Below are positions 52,170 through 63,765 of a DNA stretch of 64,000 nucleotides, one piece after another (the stretch's first letter is position 1; the number at the start of each line of letters is the position of its first letter). Both the position numbers and the translations under genes were made by a program. The stretch covers positions 554,443 through 618,442 of the forward strand of contig CM030940.1 in assembly GCA_018136815.1 (NCBI GenBank), read 5' to 3'. The stretch comes from Isochrysis galbana. Its lineage: Eukaryota; Haptophyta; Isochrysidales; Isochrysidaceae. A model generated the notes under the pieces. It had not been told where the DNA came from. It did not search any database and saw only the letters and a program-made list of their open reading frames with translations.

Positions 52170-53961
52170 CTTCTCTCTTGCGAGCGCTGCAGGCGCGGTG
52201 GCTCGGTTCACTCGTGCCCGCTCTCGCCGCTTCGTTCGCGCGCGCTCGCTACGAGAGAGAGGAAAGGAGGGTGAGGGGTCAGCCGCGGGCGGCGCGGCTG
52301 GTGGCCGGTCCCAGCGTCCTTGCCGCCCCTCCCTTCCTCCCTCCCCCCCCAACGTTTAACCTTAGTGCACGCTGCCGTGGGCGTACGGCGTCTCCTCTCT
52401 AGAGCTCTATTGTACTCGCTCGCTCGTAGAGTTCTAAAGTTGGAATATTGCTCTTCACTAGTGACGCTTTTAGACATTTGCGGCATGCTCGGTCAAAAGG
52501 AGGCGCTCTAAATGGGGAGTGCGGGGGCGTGGGATGCGGAGGGGGCAGCGCGTCGGTTGCGGCCCCCCCCCCCCCCCGCGGGGGGGGCGGGGGGGGGGGG
52601 GGGGGGGACGAGAGGGGGGAGGGGCAAGCGCGCCGCCGCCGCCGCCCTCTCTCTCTCCCCCCCCCCCCTTTCCCCCCCCCCCGCCTTGCCGCCGCCGCCC
52701 GCGTGCGCGCGCCCCCCCTCCCCCCCCCCCCCCCCCGCCCCCTTCCCCGCTCCCCGCTCCCCGCCTCCTCCCCTTCTTCCTCTCTCCGCGCCTTTCCTCT
52801 TATAATGAACTGAAGCCCCCCCCCACCCCCGCCATAACCCCCCCCCCCCCACCCAGAGGGAGAGCGAGTGGAGGGGTGAGGGCGCCCCTGCCCGGCGTGT
52901 AGAGGGGGGGAAGGCTCTGGTAGGGGGCACCAGCTCACGCTGGCCAGCGCCCTGCCGGCGCGACCACGCTAACGGACCGCCTTCCTCTGACGCAACAGGC
53001 GCCGCGTCGCCCCCTCCGGCCCCCGTCGGCAGCCATGCTGCAGATGGCCAAGAAGAAGCTAGTGCGCTCGCCCCCCCCCCCGCCTTCCCCTCTTTTCCCC
53101 TTCTCCCTCAGCACCCCTGGCGAGAGAAAGGGCGCCATGGGCATGCGAGGTGTACCAGTGAGCCAGACACGAATCCGCCACAGCTGAACTGCGCACTGCA
53201 GATATGGGAGGCAGCCCTGCGGAAGATGGGTGCTGCCAAATGGCAGGCGTGGATGGGCGGCATGCGGCAGACCGGCTGGATGGCTGGGGATCAGGGGATG
53301 AGGCGAGGATGGTTCTTTGTCTGTCTGCATTTCGCCTGGAATTCTGCCTCCCTCACCCATCAACACTTTAGCACGGAGCACGGCTGTGTTGCCCCACCAG
53401 CCCACTCTGTGTTAATCAGCCTCCCATTTTGGTGGCTTCCTTCGGAAACGGGAAAGGGCGGGCGGGAGGGGATTCAGCTGCGCACGCGATAAGTTTCGGT
53501 GGCAATCGTGCGCATCCTGACCTCACTTACCGTGCATGCTGTCGTAGGGCACGAGCGACAACCGGGCCACACCGCAGCCATCGGGGGGCTCAGGCGCTGG
53601 TGGAGCGCGCAAGCCTGGTGCCGCCCCGGCGGCTGGCAGCGGCGGCAAGACGGGTGCGCTAGGCCTACCACATGCAAGCATGCATAGCCATGGGCACCAC
53701 CTGAGCCATTCCTGCCAGGCCTTTCTCCGCATGTGAGCGGGCCAGCAGAGCAAGCTTGGTGATTTGCCCGAGGGACAGTGTGCAGCCTGCCGTCAGCAGC
53801 CTTGAATGGGATCATGCGAACGCTTGCCTCGCTGCGGCTTGCCACATTCCCGCTTGATGCTGCTCTCAGCTTCTATGCACCAGAGCCGTCTGCCAACAAC
53901 CAACGCACCTCCCTGACTGCCAACCCGTGTCTCAGCGCCAGCTGGATCGAAGTCGAGCACC
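52170..53961. other. Divergent promoter region of Sec1 and PP2A-B56; possible 5' exon
   Basis: Very C/G-rich, with alternating C-runs and G-runs at 52560-52740 and 52815-52850. A short ATG frame at 53035 (MLQMAKKK) could be the first exon of the PP2A subunit, spliced to sequence before 53962, but no clear donor was found. No independent gene is supported between 53.1 and 53.9 kb. Confidence 0.4.
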
Positions 53962-55762
53962 ATGGGCGCCAGGAGTGGGCCGACGGGCAAGCCCGTGGTG
54001 ATCGAGCCGCTTCCCGGCTTCAAGGACGTGCCTGTTTCTGAGCGCCAGGTGCGCGAGAATGGCAGATTTTCTGCACACGCACTTTTCCACTGGAGACGCT
54101 GCTATACATGGTTCAGGAACAAGCGCCCCATGCTTGTGTTTCCACACTGTCAAGAGCAGTATCACCATTGCAGTCTGCAGCCCCGCCGCCGCTTGTCCTT
54201 GCACGACTCGCCAACACGCCTCCTTTGGGCGCGCCACTCTTCAGGTTCTCTTTATCAAGAAACTACAGTTGTGCTCCTGTCCGATGGACTTCACTGACCA
54301 GTCCGACATGCCTGACAAAGAGCTCAAGCGCCAAAACCTGCTCGAAATCATGGACTACATCAACTCGACCAAGAACGTGTTCAACGAGCAGACCTTCCCA
54401 GAGATCATCCACATGATCTCACAAAACCTCTTCCGTGGTCTCGCGCCCTCCAACCAGCCCGCCTACGCTCAGTACGACCCGGAGGAAGACGAGCCGGTGC
54501 TTGAGCCGGCGTGGCCCCACCTACAGTACGTCTACGAGTTCCTCCTTCGCTTCGTCGTCTCCAACGAGACGGACCCCAAAGTGGTCAAGAAGTACGTAGA
54601 CACACAGTTCCTCGTGAAACTGCTGGACCTTTTCGACTCGGAGGATCCGCGCGAGCGCGACTACCTCAAGACCATCCTCCACCGCATCTACGGTAAGTTC
54701 ATGCCGTACCGCGCCTTCATTCGGAAGGCAATCAACCACATCTTTTACCGCTTCATCTACGAGACTGAGCGGCACAATGGCATTGCCGAGCTCCTCGAGA
54801 TCCTAGGATCCATCATTAATGGATTTGCGCTCCCCTTGAAGGAGGAGCACAAGTCCTTCCTGCTCCGCGCTCTGCTGCCGCTCCACAAGGTACGGTTCGT
54901 CGGAATGTACCACCAGCAGCTGTCGTACTGTGTGACACAATTCGTCGAGAAGGACCCCAAGCTGGCGAAGCCTGTGCTTGAGGCCATCCTCCGCTTCTGG
55001 CCTTGCACACATTCACCCAAGGAAGTCCTTTTTCTAAACGAGGTCGAGGAGATTCTCGAGATGATCGCCGTTCCCGAGTTTGTCAACGTGATGCAGCCCC
55101 TGTTCGCGCAGATCGCGCGTTGCATTGAGTCGCCGCACTTCCAGGTGGCCGAGCGCGCCCTCTTCCTCTGGAACAACGAGTACATTGTTTCGCTCATTGC
55201 CCAGAATCGTGATCAGATCCTCCCCATCGTCTTTGGGGCCCTCTACACCAACTCACGCTCGCATTGGAACCAAACAGTGCACGGGCTCACATGCAACGTG
55301 GTGAAGCTTTTCATGGAGGTGCGCGCCGCTGGGACCTGGCGCGCCGTAGGGCTTGCTCGCTCCTTTTCCATGGCGGCATCTACACCAGCCTCAGCCCACG
55401 AACTTGCTCGCCCCACCCTCAATGCCTTGTAGATGGACCCGCGTCTCTTCGACGAGTGCTCGACTGCCTACCAGGAGAAGCAGGAGAAGGAGATGGAGCG
55501 CTTGGCCTCGAGGGAAGCGCATTGGAAGGCTATCGAGCAAGCCGCAGAGGCCAATCCTCTCTTCCCGCGAGTGAAGCACGCGCTCAAGGCCAAGGCCAGC
55601 CTTGCGTTTGCGATGAGGGCACAGCAGGCTAAGGCAGGAATGACCATGTTTGACGACTGGCACCTCGAGGACGCAACCTCGTTTGGAGAGACGGGCGGGC
55701 CGCCGACGCCGGAGCAGCTCCGCCGCAAATCTGCGCTGCCCGCTACCGCTGTCGCCTCGTGA
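53962..55762 (+). CDS. PP2A regulatory subunit B' (B56 family), 3 exons
   Basis: Targets the PP2A core phosphatase to substrates bearing LxxIxE motifs. Exon 1 53962-54048, intron 54049-54244 (GTGCGC...TTCAG); exon 2 54245-55318; intron 55319-55432 (GTGCGC...TGTAG); exon 3 55433-55762; 496 aa. B56 landmarks: [187 protein letters not shown]. The core pseudo-HEAT repeats are complete and very conserved. The N-terminus is short for the family, so an upstream exon is possible. Confidence 0.93.
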
Positions 55763-57600
55763 GTGGCAACTGCGACTGGGGACAGAAGGGGGGGTGGGAG
55801 GCTCGCCTCGCTTGGCCCTCTCGCGCAGCCAGGGGCGAGGGGCCGCGGGTCACGAGGAGAGTCGACCACACAATAGTGTCGCTCATGTGATTGGAGAGGA
55901 AACGCCAAGCCATAGGGATCGTTGTCCACATGCTTACGGGATGCCTTTGTGGAGACCATCAGGAGGACATAAAGGTTTGATGTTCACCGTAGCCCTGTGA
56001 TCGGTGCGGGCCGTGCGCGACCAGTCAGCTGTCGATGGCAGCATGCTCGTTCTGTCCAGCTCACACAGGCGTGGCCATGTCTTCTTCCACGACGGGACGC
56101 TTGTGGTGCTGCAGTGGGCGGCAACGGGTCGTCATGAACCGCCGCAGCTGGATGGGGTCCGTGACCGCAACCAAGAGGCTGTCCGTGTATGCAACAAACG
56201 CAGCAGCCTTTCCTGCTTCATTCAGCGTTTGGTTTTTGAGCTATCGGGCGTGTTGTATTTTCGATATGTCGATGTCGACCGGGAAATGTCAGTTTGTGGT
56301 GTGTGAGTGTTCATGGTGTCGAGTGAGTGTCGTCCGTCGGTGAGCAACCGATCTAGGAAGGCCGTCCGAGATTAAGTTAGTTCCGAGACATTGGTCGATG
56401 CAAGTAAACAGTCAGAAAACGCCTTTCTCAATCATTGTTCGCACGCCGCGTGCGCAACGCGGAAGTTCTAGACTTAATTCGCCGATATTCCGCCCTTGGC
56501 CTTGCCCGAGTCGCCCCGATAGAGATAGAGGATAGAGATAGAGGTGGCGGGGGAGACTGAGTTAAAAAAAACTCTTGTTGATATCCTTGCGGTTTCATCA
56601 GTATCTCAGCTCACAGAGGGTCCGGGACTAATACTCATATCAGTATGAGTATTCTCAGCTCAGATCTCAGATGCTTTTAAATACTAATAAGCTATGAGCT
56701 ATTATTAGCTATTATAAACCACTAAATATAGAGCCCTTCACTCCTCTTCCGACGGCTCATCAAGTACCATCTCCAGATCCCAAGGCAGCACAGCAGACGC
56801 CGCCTCTTCAAAACGACGCTCCAACACTAAGTTGGTAAGTCGCGTTCCGTCAAAAGAGGGCCGTCAAAAGGATTTCGGCAGGCGCCGTGCGCATGATGAG
56901 TGGCAATCACATGCGTATCGCTCCCCCCGCGGGGCGCCGTGCGTGCGCATGGAAGTTTCCGCACGCCGTCACGGATGCGCACTGCACATCATACGCGGCG
57001 TCTCCGCGGGGGCGCCGTGCGTGTGATTGCGACTGGGACCAGCGGAGATGCGTGCACATAGGGGGCGCGCATCTGGACAACTTCGTCAACATGGCCCGCA
57101 TGCGCACATCGACTTCCCCCGCGCGGGGACCGTGCGTGCGCCCCCGCCGGGGGGGGGGAGGGGGTGAAAAATCCAAAATCAGACACCAGATGGGCGGCCG
57201 GGGAATAGGCGAACAGGTCGAAGTATTACGCACACACCCCCGATCCAATCCCCGACTCACCCCCGACTCACCCCCGACCCCCCCCCCCCCACACACACCC
57301 TCTCCCCGCCCCCGCCCCCCCACCCTCGCCAGAGGCCCCCTCTCTCCCTCTCTCCCCCTCCCCTCCCCCACTCGACCCCTCTCCCGCTCGCAGCCGCCCT
57401 CCCTCTCGCCCCTCGCGCGCGTGGCCACGAGCAGACCTCACATGACCGACACGGCGACACGCACGGAGACGCCCGCGCACCAGACGATGACCCTGCAGGA
57501 CATCCTGTCGGACGACTCGGGCGTCGAGCGCGCCGAACCCCCCCCGCACGGGGGTCACGACTGGGCGGCCGCCCACGGACCAGTCGGTCGGCGTGTGCTC
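55763..57600. other. Intergenic; AT-rich stretch and CGCACG-repeat cluster
   Basis: 56540-56730 is AT-richer with repeated TATTAGCTAT and CAGTATGAGTATT-type words. 56880-57145 has several GC-palindromic words (GCACGCACGGCGCC, CCCCGCGGGG) belonging to the same repeat family as 59430-59810. A plus-strand ATG at 57441 (MTDTATRTETPAHQTMTLQD) opens a frame into the GGN repeats; I cannot decide whether it is real. Confidence 0.45.
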
Positions 57601-57639
57601 CATCAGCCACGTGATCGCCTCGGTGTCGCCACAGGCCGC

Positions 57640-59110
57640 CAACCCTTCCATCAAGTCCGACTCCCACTCCGTCGACAGATGGGACCACGGCCGCGCGTCG
57701 CGCGCGGCGACGAGCAGCCGGAGCGACGGCAGCCGCGGAGACGGAGGAGGCGGCGATGGCGGAGGTGGCGAGGGCGGAGGCGGTGAGGGAGGAGGCGGTG
57801 ATGGCGGGGGCGGAGACGGAGGAGGTGGCGAGGGAGGAGGCGGCGAGGGCGGAGGCGGCGAGGGTGGAGGCGGCGAGGGCGGAGGCGGCGAGGGCGGAGG
57901 CGGCGAGGGCGGTGGCGGCGAAGGAGGAGGCGGAGACGGAGGGGGTGGCGAGGGAGGAGGTGGAGACGGAGGAGGCGGAGACGGAGGAGGTGGCGAGGGA
58001 GGAGGGGGCGATGGCGGGGGCGGAGACGGAGGAGGTGGAGACGGTGGCGGCGGAGAGGGCGGTGGTGGCGATGGTGGTGGTGGAGACGGAGGTGGTGGTG
58101 ATGGCGGCGGCGGCGAGGGCGGCGGCGGTGAGGGCGGTGGCGGAGATGGCGGAGGTGGTGAGGGAGGCGGCGGAGACGGTGGCGGCGGAGAGGGCGGTGG
58201 TGGCGATGGTGGTGGTGGAGACGGAGGTGGTGGTGATGGCGGCGGCGGCGAGGGCGGCGGCGGTGAGGGCGGTGGCGGCGAGGGCGGAGGTGGCGAGGGA
58301 GGCGGCGGAGACGGAGGCGGCGGAGATGGAGGCGGCGGAGACGGAGGAGGAGGCGATGGCGGAGGCGGCGAGGCGGTGCTCCCAACGGCACGCGCGGCGG
58401 GAACGAGGGTGGAGGAGGCGAAGGGGGCGGTGGAGGCGAATTGGGTGAAGGTGGCGGGAGTGGAGGCGAAGGTGACGGCGGTGGCGGAGGAGGAGGAGGA
58501 GAGGGCGGCGGAGGAGGCGCCGAGGGCGGCGGAGGCGGCGGAGACGGCGGAGGCGGCGGATGTGCCGGTGCTCCCAACGGCATGCGCGGCGGGAACGAGG
58601 GTGGAGGAGGCGAAGGGGGCGGTGGAGGCGAATTGGGTGAAGGTGGCGGGAGTGGAGGTGGAGGTGATGGCGGCGGCGGAGGAGGAGGAGGAGAGGGCGG
58701 CGGAGGAGGCGCCGAGGGCGGCGGAGGCGGCGGAGACGGCGGTGGCGGTGGATGTGCCGGTGCTCCCAACGGCACGCGCGGCGGGAACGAGGGTGGAGGA
58801 GGCGAAGGGGGCGGTGGAGGCGAGTTGGGTGAAGGTGGCGGGAGTGGAGGCGGAGGTGACGGCGGCGGCGGAGGAGGAGGAGGAGAGGGCGGCGGAGGAG
58901 GCGACAATGGCGGCGGAGGCGGCGGAGACGGCGGTGGCGGTGGATGTGCCGGTGCTCCCAACGGCACGCGCGGAGGAACGAGTCGTGCGAGCAGCGCTTC
59001 CGCTCGGCGTCCAGTCGACAGGTGGCCGTGTCGAGGGAGTCGAACGAAGCCAGCGAGCAGGTGCACGAGAGGAGAGGACGGAGGACCGTACGGATGCGCG
59101 CCGAGTCGCC
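57640..59110 (-). CDS. Pro/Ser-rich (PPPPS)n repeat protein region, gene limits uncertain
   Basis: On the minus strand 57737-58375 reads as about 40 tandem PPPPS units, and 58381-58956 as three 192-bp units of longer Pro/Ser repeats separated by PRVPLGAPAH. The base that varies in each triplet is silent for Pro and Ser on the minus strand but swaps Asp and Glu on the plus strand, so the minus strand is the likely coding one. The Pro frame changes by one at about 58378, pointing to an indel or splice. The C-terminal side has a normal-looking segment (STEWESDLMEGLAACGDTEA then ITWLMEHTPTDW). Such repeats occur in extensin- and pherophorin-like cell-wall or extracellular proteins; the function here is not established. 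Confidence 0.5.
58381..58956 (-). repeat. 192-bp tandem repeat, 3 units
   Basis: The word CTCCCAACGGCA recurs at 58379, 58571, 58763 and 58955, an exact 192-bp period (64 codons). Units are more than 90% alike by eye. Confidence 0.85.
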
Positions 59111-59429
59111 ACCATCGTGAGGAAGACGAGGCCGAGGAGAGAGCTGGAGGGTGAGCGAGGAGGGAGGAGGGAGACAGGCAGTAGGAGCCTTCTCACTCTG
59201 GTAGGCCGATGAGAGCGGGAGGGAAAGAGGGGGGAACCCCCCGGGGGGCGGGAGAGAGAGAGAGAGAGAGCGATCAGAAGACCAGGCCAGCTGTTTACGT
59301 TAATGTTCTCGTCACATACTGTAATAATCAACCGGTCCCAGGGGGGTGCCCCAGGGGTTCCCGCCCGTCCTCCGCGCCCAGAGTTCCCCCGCGGAAAGAG
59401 TGAACGCACGGCGTGCACCTTCCTGGAAG

Positions 59430-59810
59430 TTGCTATGCGCACGCACGGCGCCCCCGCGGGGGGCGCCGGTGCACTTCGCGCCGTGCCCACGCACGGCGTG
59501 CACACTATGATTGCAAGTCATCACAGGTGCTGCGCAACGAAAAATCTCTTATACGGCTAGTTTACGTAGTTGTGGGCAGCAGGGGGTACGCAGAGGGAAC
59601 CGAGTTGACATGCGCACGCACGGCGTATCCGCGGGGGGACCGATGCACATCGCGCCGTGCCCATGCACGGCGTGCACCGATGTGATTGCAAGTCATCACA
59701 GGTGCTCTGCGAAATATATCTTAAATTGTGTGTTTATGTAGTTGTCGGCCTTAGCCTTAGAGGAAACGCAGAGGACAAGCCTTGACACGGCGTATCCCTC
59801 GGGGCGCGGG
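59430..59810 (+). repeat. ~175-bp tandem repeat, 2-3 units, with CGCACGCACGGCG core
   Basis: ATGCGCACGCACGGCG starts at 59435 and 59610; each is followed by CGCGCCGTGCCCA-GCACGG, then GATTGCAAGTCATCACAGGT and GCGAA. A third degenerate unit starts near 59785 (ACGGCGTATCC). Related single words occur at 11040, 27220 and 56880-57130. Confidence 0.7.
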
Positions 59811-61484
59811 GGAGAGGTGCTCACCGGTGTGTATGGAGGAAGGGGCGTCTGTAGTGAAATGGTGTTTTGTGTCCGCTTAGCGTTTTCGTACATAACGTTA
59901 GAAGAAGCTTTGACGGCGTCTCTATGATAATTTTAAAACGATCTAATTTTAAACGACTACAATACAACTGTGGACATTGATCGCTCAATTCGACTGATGT
60001 CCCACAATTGACGGAACGACACCTGTATGAGCGCGCACCAAACGCTCAACCGTCTTCTGCCCCATCCGATTCCTTTTCTTGGAATGGAACCATCCCTCCA
60101 CAGACCAGGAGTGTTCACACCCCCAGCGCGTCCTCTCCTCGAGTCCACGCTGGGGGAAAACCCCTTTCGGCTTTCGGGTAAAAGCAACGCGGGGGAGGGG
60201 GGGGGGGGGGGGGGGCACTCGTGAGATAGGGGCCCAGAAGCGCTAATCTCCCTCGCGACCACTCCAGGAGCGTGCCCGGGAGATTCGCGACGGGTTTCCA
60301 AGCGCGGCGAGGGCGCCACCCTCCGCCTCATTGTCGGATTCGAGCGCCAACACGCCAGGCAAGTGGGGGAATGGAAGCTAGAAGGGTGAAGGGGAGAGCG
60401 AGGGAGGGAGGAGCTGGGCTGCCCTCGCCACCTCGCCACCGGGATTCTGTTCGCACGCCGCGCTTGTAATTGATGGTAGAAGTCCCTTTCAATAGCAGAA
60501 CCCTCGCTTTAACAATAGTCCTAAAAACTGACAACTGATATCAGTGGTTTGGCATTTTGGAGCTGTTACTGACAGTGTAAGCTCATATTAGTACTGTTGC
60601 AACATCATAGAGTGGCGTGTCGCCTCGTGATCCTGTACTTTTGTACTTTAATGAGAGGGTCGAACTTATACCGTCCACATGGGAGTAGTTGCCAAAAAAA
60701 CAACCAAACCTGAGGTTGCACCCTCTTGAGGGGTGTCGTGATAGTACCGGGCTAGTTAACGCTCAGATGTTTTATTATTATTATGGGAAAGGTCTCCTTC
60801 GCGGTCCCGGGGCAGCGGTCCTCGGGATTACGAAAAGGGGGGGGGGGGGGGGGGTCGCTGAGGCGGGCCTTCGGCCGAAACGGACCTTCGGTCGGGGGAT
60901 CCCGGCGGGGGAGAGGGGGGAAACTGGTCCTCTCCGGCGCGGGGACAGACTCCCCCTACCCGCAACACTAACTCTAACTAGCGGCGGGTAGGTTGCCCCC
61001 CACATCGCGCCCTACGCACGTATCCCTATCCACGCGGCGTCCGCATCACACATCGCCAAGTGGTCGATCCGCGCGTGCAAGGCTGTCGATGTGCGCAAGC
61101 AAGGCCACAGACCGTAGACACGGCGCCCACGGTCACAATCCACAATGAGAAGTAAGTCGAGATAAAGTGGCTCCGCCGATCCCAAGACGCAAAACGAATG
61201 GCGCATGTGCAGAGCGCCCAGTAACACGTGGCGGAATGCATACTCCTGACCCATGCTGCTAATACCCGCAAATATGGGTTTGCATCAAGGCTATGTTGAC
61301 CTTGCACGACGCCGGTCAGTGATGCCCATCTAGGAAGTTGGCCCCAAGCTGCTAGCTAGCTCCTATCGCTACCGTCCAAGCATGCACATCTTTGCGTGCT
61401 CTGCCGTCGCTGGCTCTACTGTGCTTGTGCTGCAGCCGTCCCCTCCCGACCGCTACATTGTTGAGGTGGCTGCAGCACAAATCC
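59811..61484. other. Intergenic made of dispersed repeats; no gene
   Basis: Holds family D (59950-60022 and 60663-60722), the inverted partner of 22374-22445 (60727-60781) and family E (60785-60975). G-runs lie at 60190-60213 and 60837-60855. The rest has no convincing ORF. Confidence 0.55.
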
Positions 61485-62719
61485 TTACCCCCGGTGGGGC
61501 GCGCCCACCCGCCCTGCTACACGAAGCTCTTCCTCTTCAGCTTCTATCGCTATGCTTGGGAGGGATTCGCGCAACAATCGCAAGGTCTCCTCGTGCACGT
61601 GCTTGGCACGCACGACATTCGAGAGCCGAGCAAGGGCGGCGGCGCAGCCGAGTGTGCCGACAACTCCCAAAGGAAACCACACACGCCTGTGAGCACGAGG
61701 AAGCAAGGGGATGTGGAGGTGGCCTGTTCAAGTGTACCCCGCATGCATGGTGGAGGAAGATAAACCTAGCTGATGCGCATAGCTAGCAGCTCTCCGTTGT
61801 GGGAAGGCCAGGTGGTCAAGAATAGCGTGTGCAACGACTCATAATCAGGGGGCACCGCTCATTGACGCACTCTCCGCGCTGTGCTGCTTCCTCAAAGTCG
61901 TCTCGCGTCTCATGAACGTGTAGGACAAACATGGTGGTCGAGCCGCCGCGGGGGTCGTTGATTGTCCCGAGCTTCCGGCCTAACTTCCCTTCGACGCCCG
62001 CTTCCTCCATAGCCTCACGGATCGCAGCCTGATGCGTGGTGGGACGAGCGGTTGCGTCAGCGGATTGGTCATAGTAGTAGAGGTTTCCCTCAAGCTCTTC
62101 CTCGCCACGTCATAACTCACGTCTCGGTCTCGCGACCAAGATGTACGCGTTTGTGCGCGCCAACCTTGCCTGTTGTAACTAGCATCAGAAGGGCCCTCGC
62201 TGCGTTGGGGTGCACAGATGTAGGATAACCCACCTCGGCTGCGGTCTCTCCTGGCTCAATGCCTCCCCCTGGGAAGACGAACGAGTCCGAAAAGTTTCTC
62301 GAGCGAACTAGTAGAACATCGAGCTTGCCTCCAGGCTCGCAGCGCACCGGCACCTGCACACACAAGAAAAGCCATCTACTGTCAAGAGCCGTGTGCGCCA
62401 AGCACCAAGCCTCGTGATTAAACGGCACCCGAGGCTGGGCAGGCCGTTCATTTCGCAGTGCGTCTTCCGTCTCTCTCTGGAGTACTCCAGCTGCGGCACT
62501 CGAGCAGCAAGCCACCCGCTCAGGCTCTGCCTGCGGAGTGGGTTGTCTCACCATGCCGGCCCTCGCCCTCGGGTAGACTCTCTCCGTCGTACCGCCCTTC
62601 TTGCTGCACGAGTGGTCGGCGTGGCGCGAGGCTGCGCTGTAGAGCAAGAAGAGCATCGCGCCCAGCAGCAGCGCTCCGCCCAGAGCGAGAGCGACGTCTG
62701 GAACGGCCCATCGCCCCAT
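61485..62719 (-). CDS. Membrane-anchored Nudix hydrolase, 4 exons
   Basis: Exons (minus): 62719-62429, 62353-62234, 62028-61871, 61686-61485; 256 aa, phases agree. Splicing assembles a complete Nudix box: GGGIEPGETAAEAAIREAME followed by EAGVEG (G-x5-E-x7-R-E-x2-E-E-x-G). This binds Mg and cleaves nucleoside-diphosphate-linked (NDP-X) substrates. The order around it (VLLVRSRNFSDSFVFPGGGI, then TTMFVLHVHETRDDFEEA, then GERVWFPL) resembles diphosphoinositol-polyphosphate/diadenosine-polyphosphate hydrolases of the NUDT3/DIPP kind. Exon 1 has a hydrophobic N-terminal segment (ALALGGALLLGAMLFLLYSA) suggesting a signal anchor. Start ATG at 62719; the 100-N gap lies ~160 bp upstream, so 5' sequence may be missing. 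Confidence 0.85.
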
Positions 62720-62875
62720 CAGCGGACCGTGCTGCGCCGCCACCCTTCCCCCCCGCCCCCCCCCCAACCCCTCCCTCGTGCGCTCCCGGGGCCCAAGAAG
62801 GCCCTGGCAGCTCCCTCCCTCCCCTCTCCTCCCCCCCCCCCTCTCTCCCTTGCTCTCTCTCTCTCTCTCTCTCCC

Positions 62876-62975
62876 NNNNNNNNNNNNNNNNNNNNNNNNN
62901 NNNNNNNNNNNNNNNNNNNNNNNNNNNNNNNNNNNNNNNNNNNNNNNNNNNNNNNNNNNNNNNNNNNNNNNNNNN
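62876..62975. other. Assembly gap (100 N)
   Basis: Exactly 100 unresolved bases, the conventional size for a gap of unknown length, sitting at the end of a (CT)n tract. Confidence 0.99.
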
Positions 62976-63120
62976 TCAAGCACGCGCCTGAGCCACCCCC
63001 AGTCGCCTGCCACCACCTCCCACAAGCCTCCTTCCGCACTTCCGCGCCCACCGTGCTCCGTGCGTGCGTCGTGCGTCGTGCGTCGATCACCATGCCCGTA
63101 GTCACCCCGAGGAAAGCTCC

Positions 63121-63765
63121 ATGAGCTCCCCACAAGAACCGCGTTCCGCGCTAGCTGCCGGCGCGCCCTCGCAGGCAATCTCCAAGAGTGAGATCAGCCT
63201 TGCTCTGACAAGCACAAAATCTTCGCTCGCGCCTTCGGCTCCGGTCGCCATGTCGAGTTCTCCCTTGAGAAATCTTCATTGTCCCCGCGTCATGAGCCCG
63301 TCTCTTCTTTTCGGTTCTCGAATCGTACGGGTCGAAGTCCCGGGGAAGAGAGCCTCGTGGGTCCCCTCCCTTCTTCAAAAGAGAGTCTTTCCGAGCCAGT
63401 TCTCCCCTCCTCTCGCCTCTCCGCGCCGACGGTCGAAGTTCCGCCGCCTCCGCGGGCCTCTACTCACACCCCGTCAACTGGAGCTGGAATGGGTCCTCTC
63501 GCCTCGTCCGTTGCTCCACCGGCGGCCTTTCCTCTCCTTTCTTTTGCTGATCCTTTGCCAAGTTCCTTCCTCTCTCAATCCCTCTGTGGTTGGTGCTGAA
63601 GATGATGTGGGTTCCGTCCGGTCCCTCCCTCCTTTCGAGCCCCCACCATATGAAGAGTTTGTTCCACCCCGTCGTCGACGTACTCGTACCCCAAACGTAA
63701 CTTCGTTCCACCTCCGACCGCCACCGTCGGCGCCGCCCAAATCATGGACCAACAAGTCCAGATGA
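63121..63765 (+). CDS. Pro/Ser-rich ORF, possible gag leader of another LTR element
   Basis: ATG at 63121 opens about 214 codons to 63765 (MSSPQEPRSALAAGAPSQAI, ending PPPSAPPKSWTNKSR). Pro/Ser/Arg-rich with an overlapping Pro-rich frame (63279-63599); composition resembles the gag region at 39.7-40.4 kb, but I see no alignable identity. The sequence to the window end (63766-64000) has no clear frame. This is weak evidence. Confidence 0.3.
   Translation: MSSPQEPRSALAAGAPSQAISKSEISLALTSTKSSLAPSAPVAMSSSPLRNLHCPRVMSPSLLFGSRIVRVEVPGKRASWVPSLLQKRVFPSQFSPPLASPRRRSKFRRLRGPLLTPRQLELEWVLSPRPLLHRRPFLSFLLLILCQVPSSLNPSVVGAEDDVGSVRSLPPFEPPPYEEFVPPRRRRTRTPNVTSFHLRPPPSAPPKSWTNKSR

Noticed and set aside
57441..57786. 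Plus-strand gene start MTDTATRTETPAHQ
   Set aside because: Plausible N-terminus, but the frame runs straight into the GGN repeat on the disfavoured strand; kept only as an alternative.
57593..59212. 539-aa Gly/Asp/Glu-rich plus-strand ORF
   Set aside because: The variable base changes Asp/Glu on this strand but is silent for Pro/Ser on the other, so the minus strand is the better coding choice.
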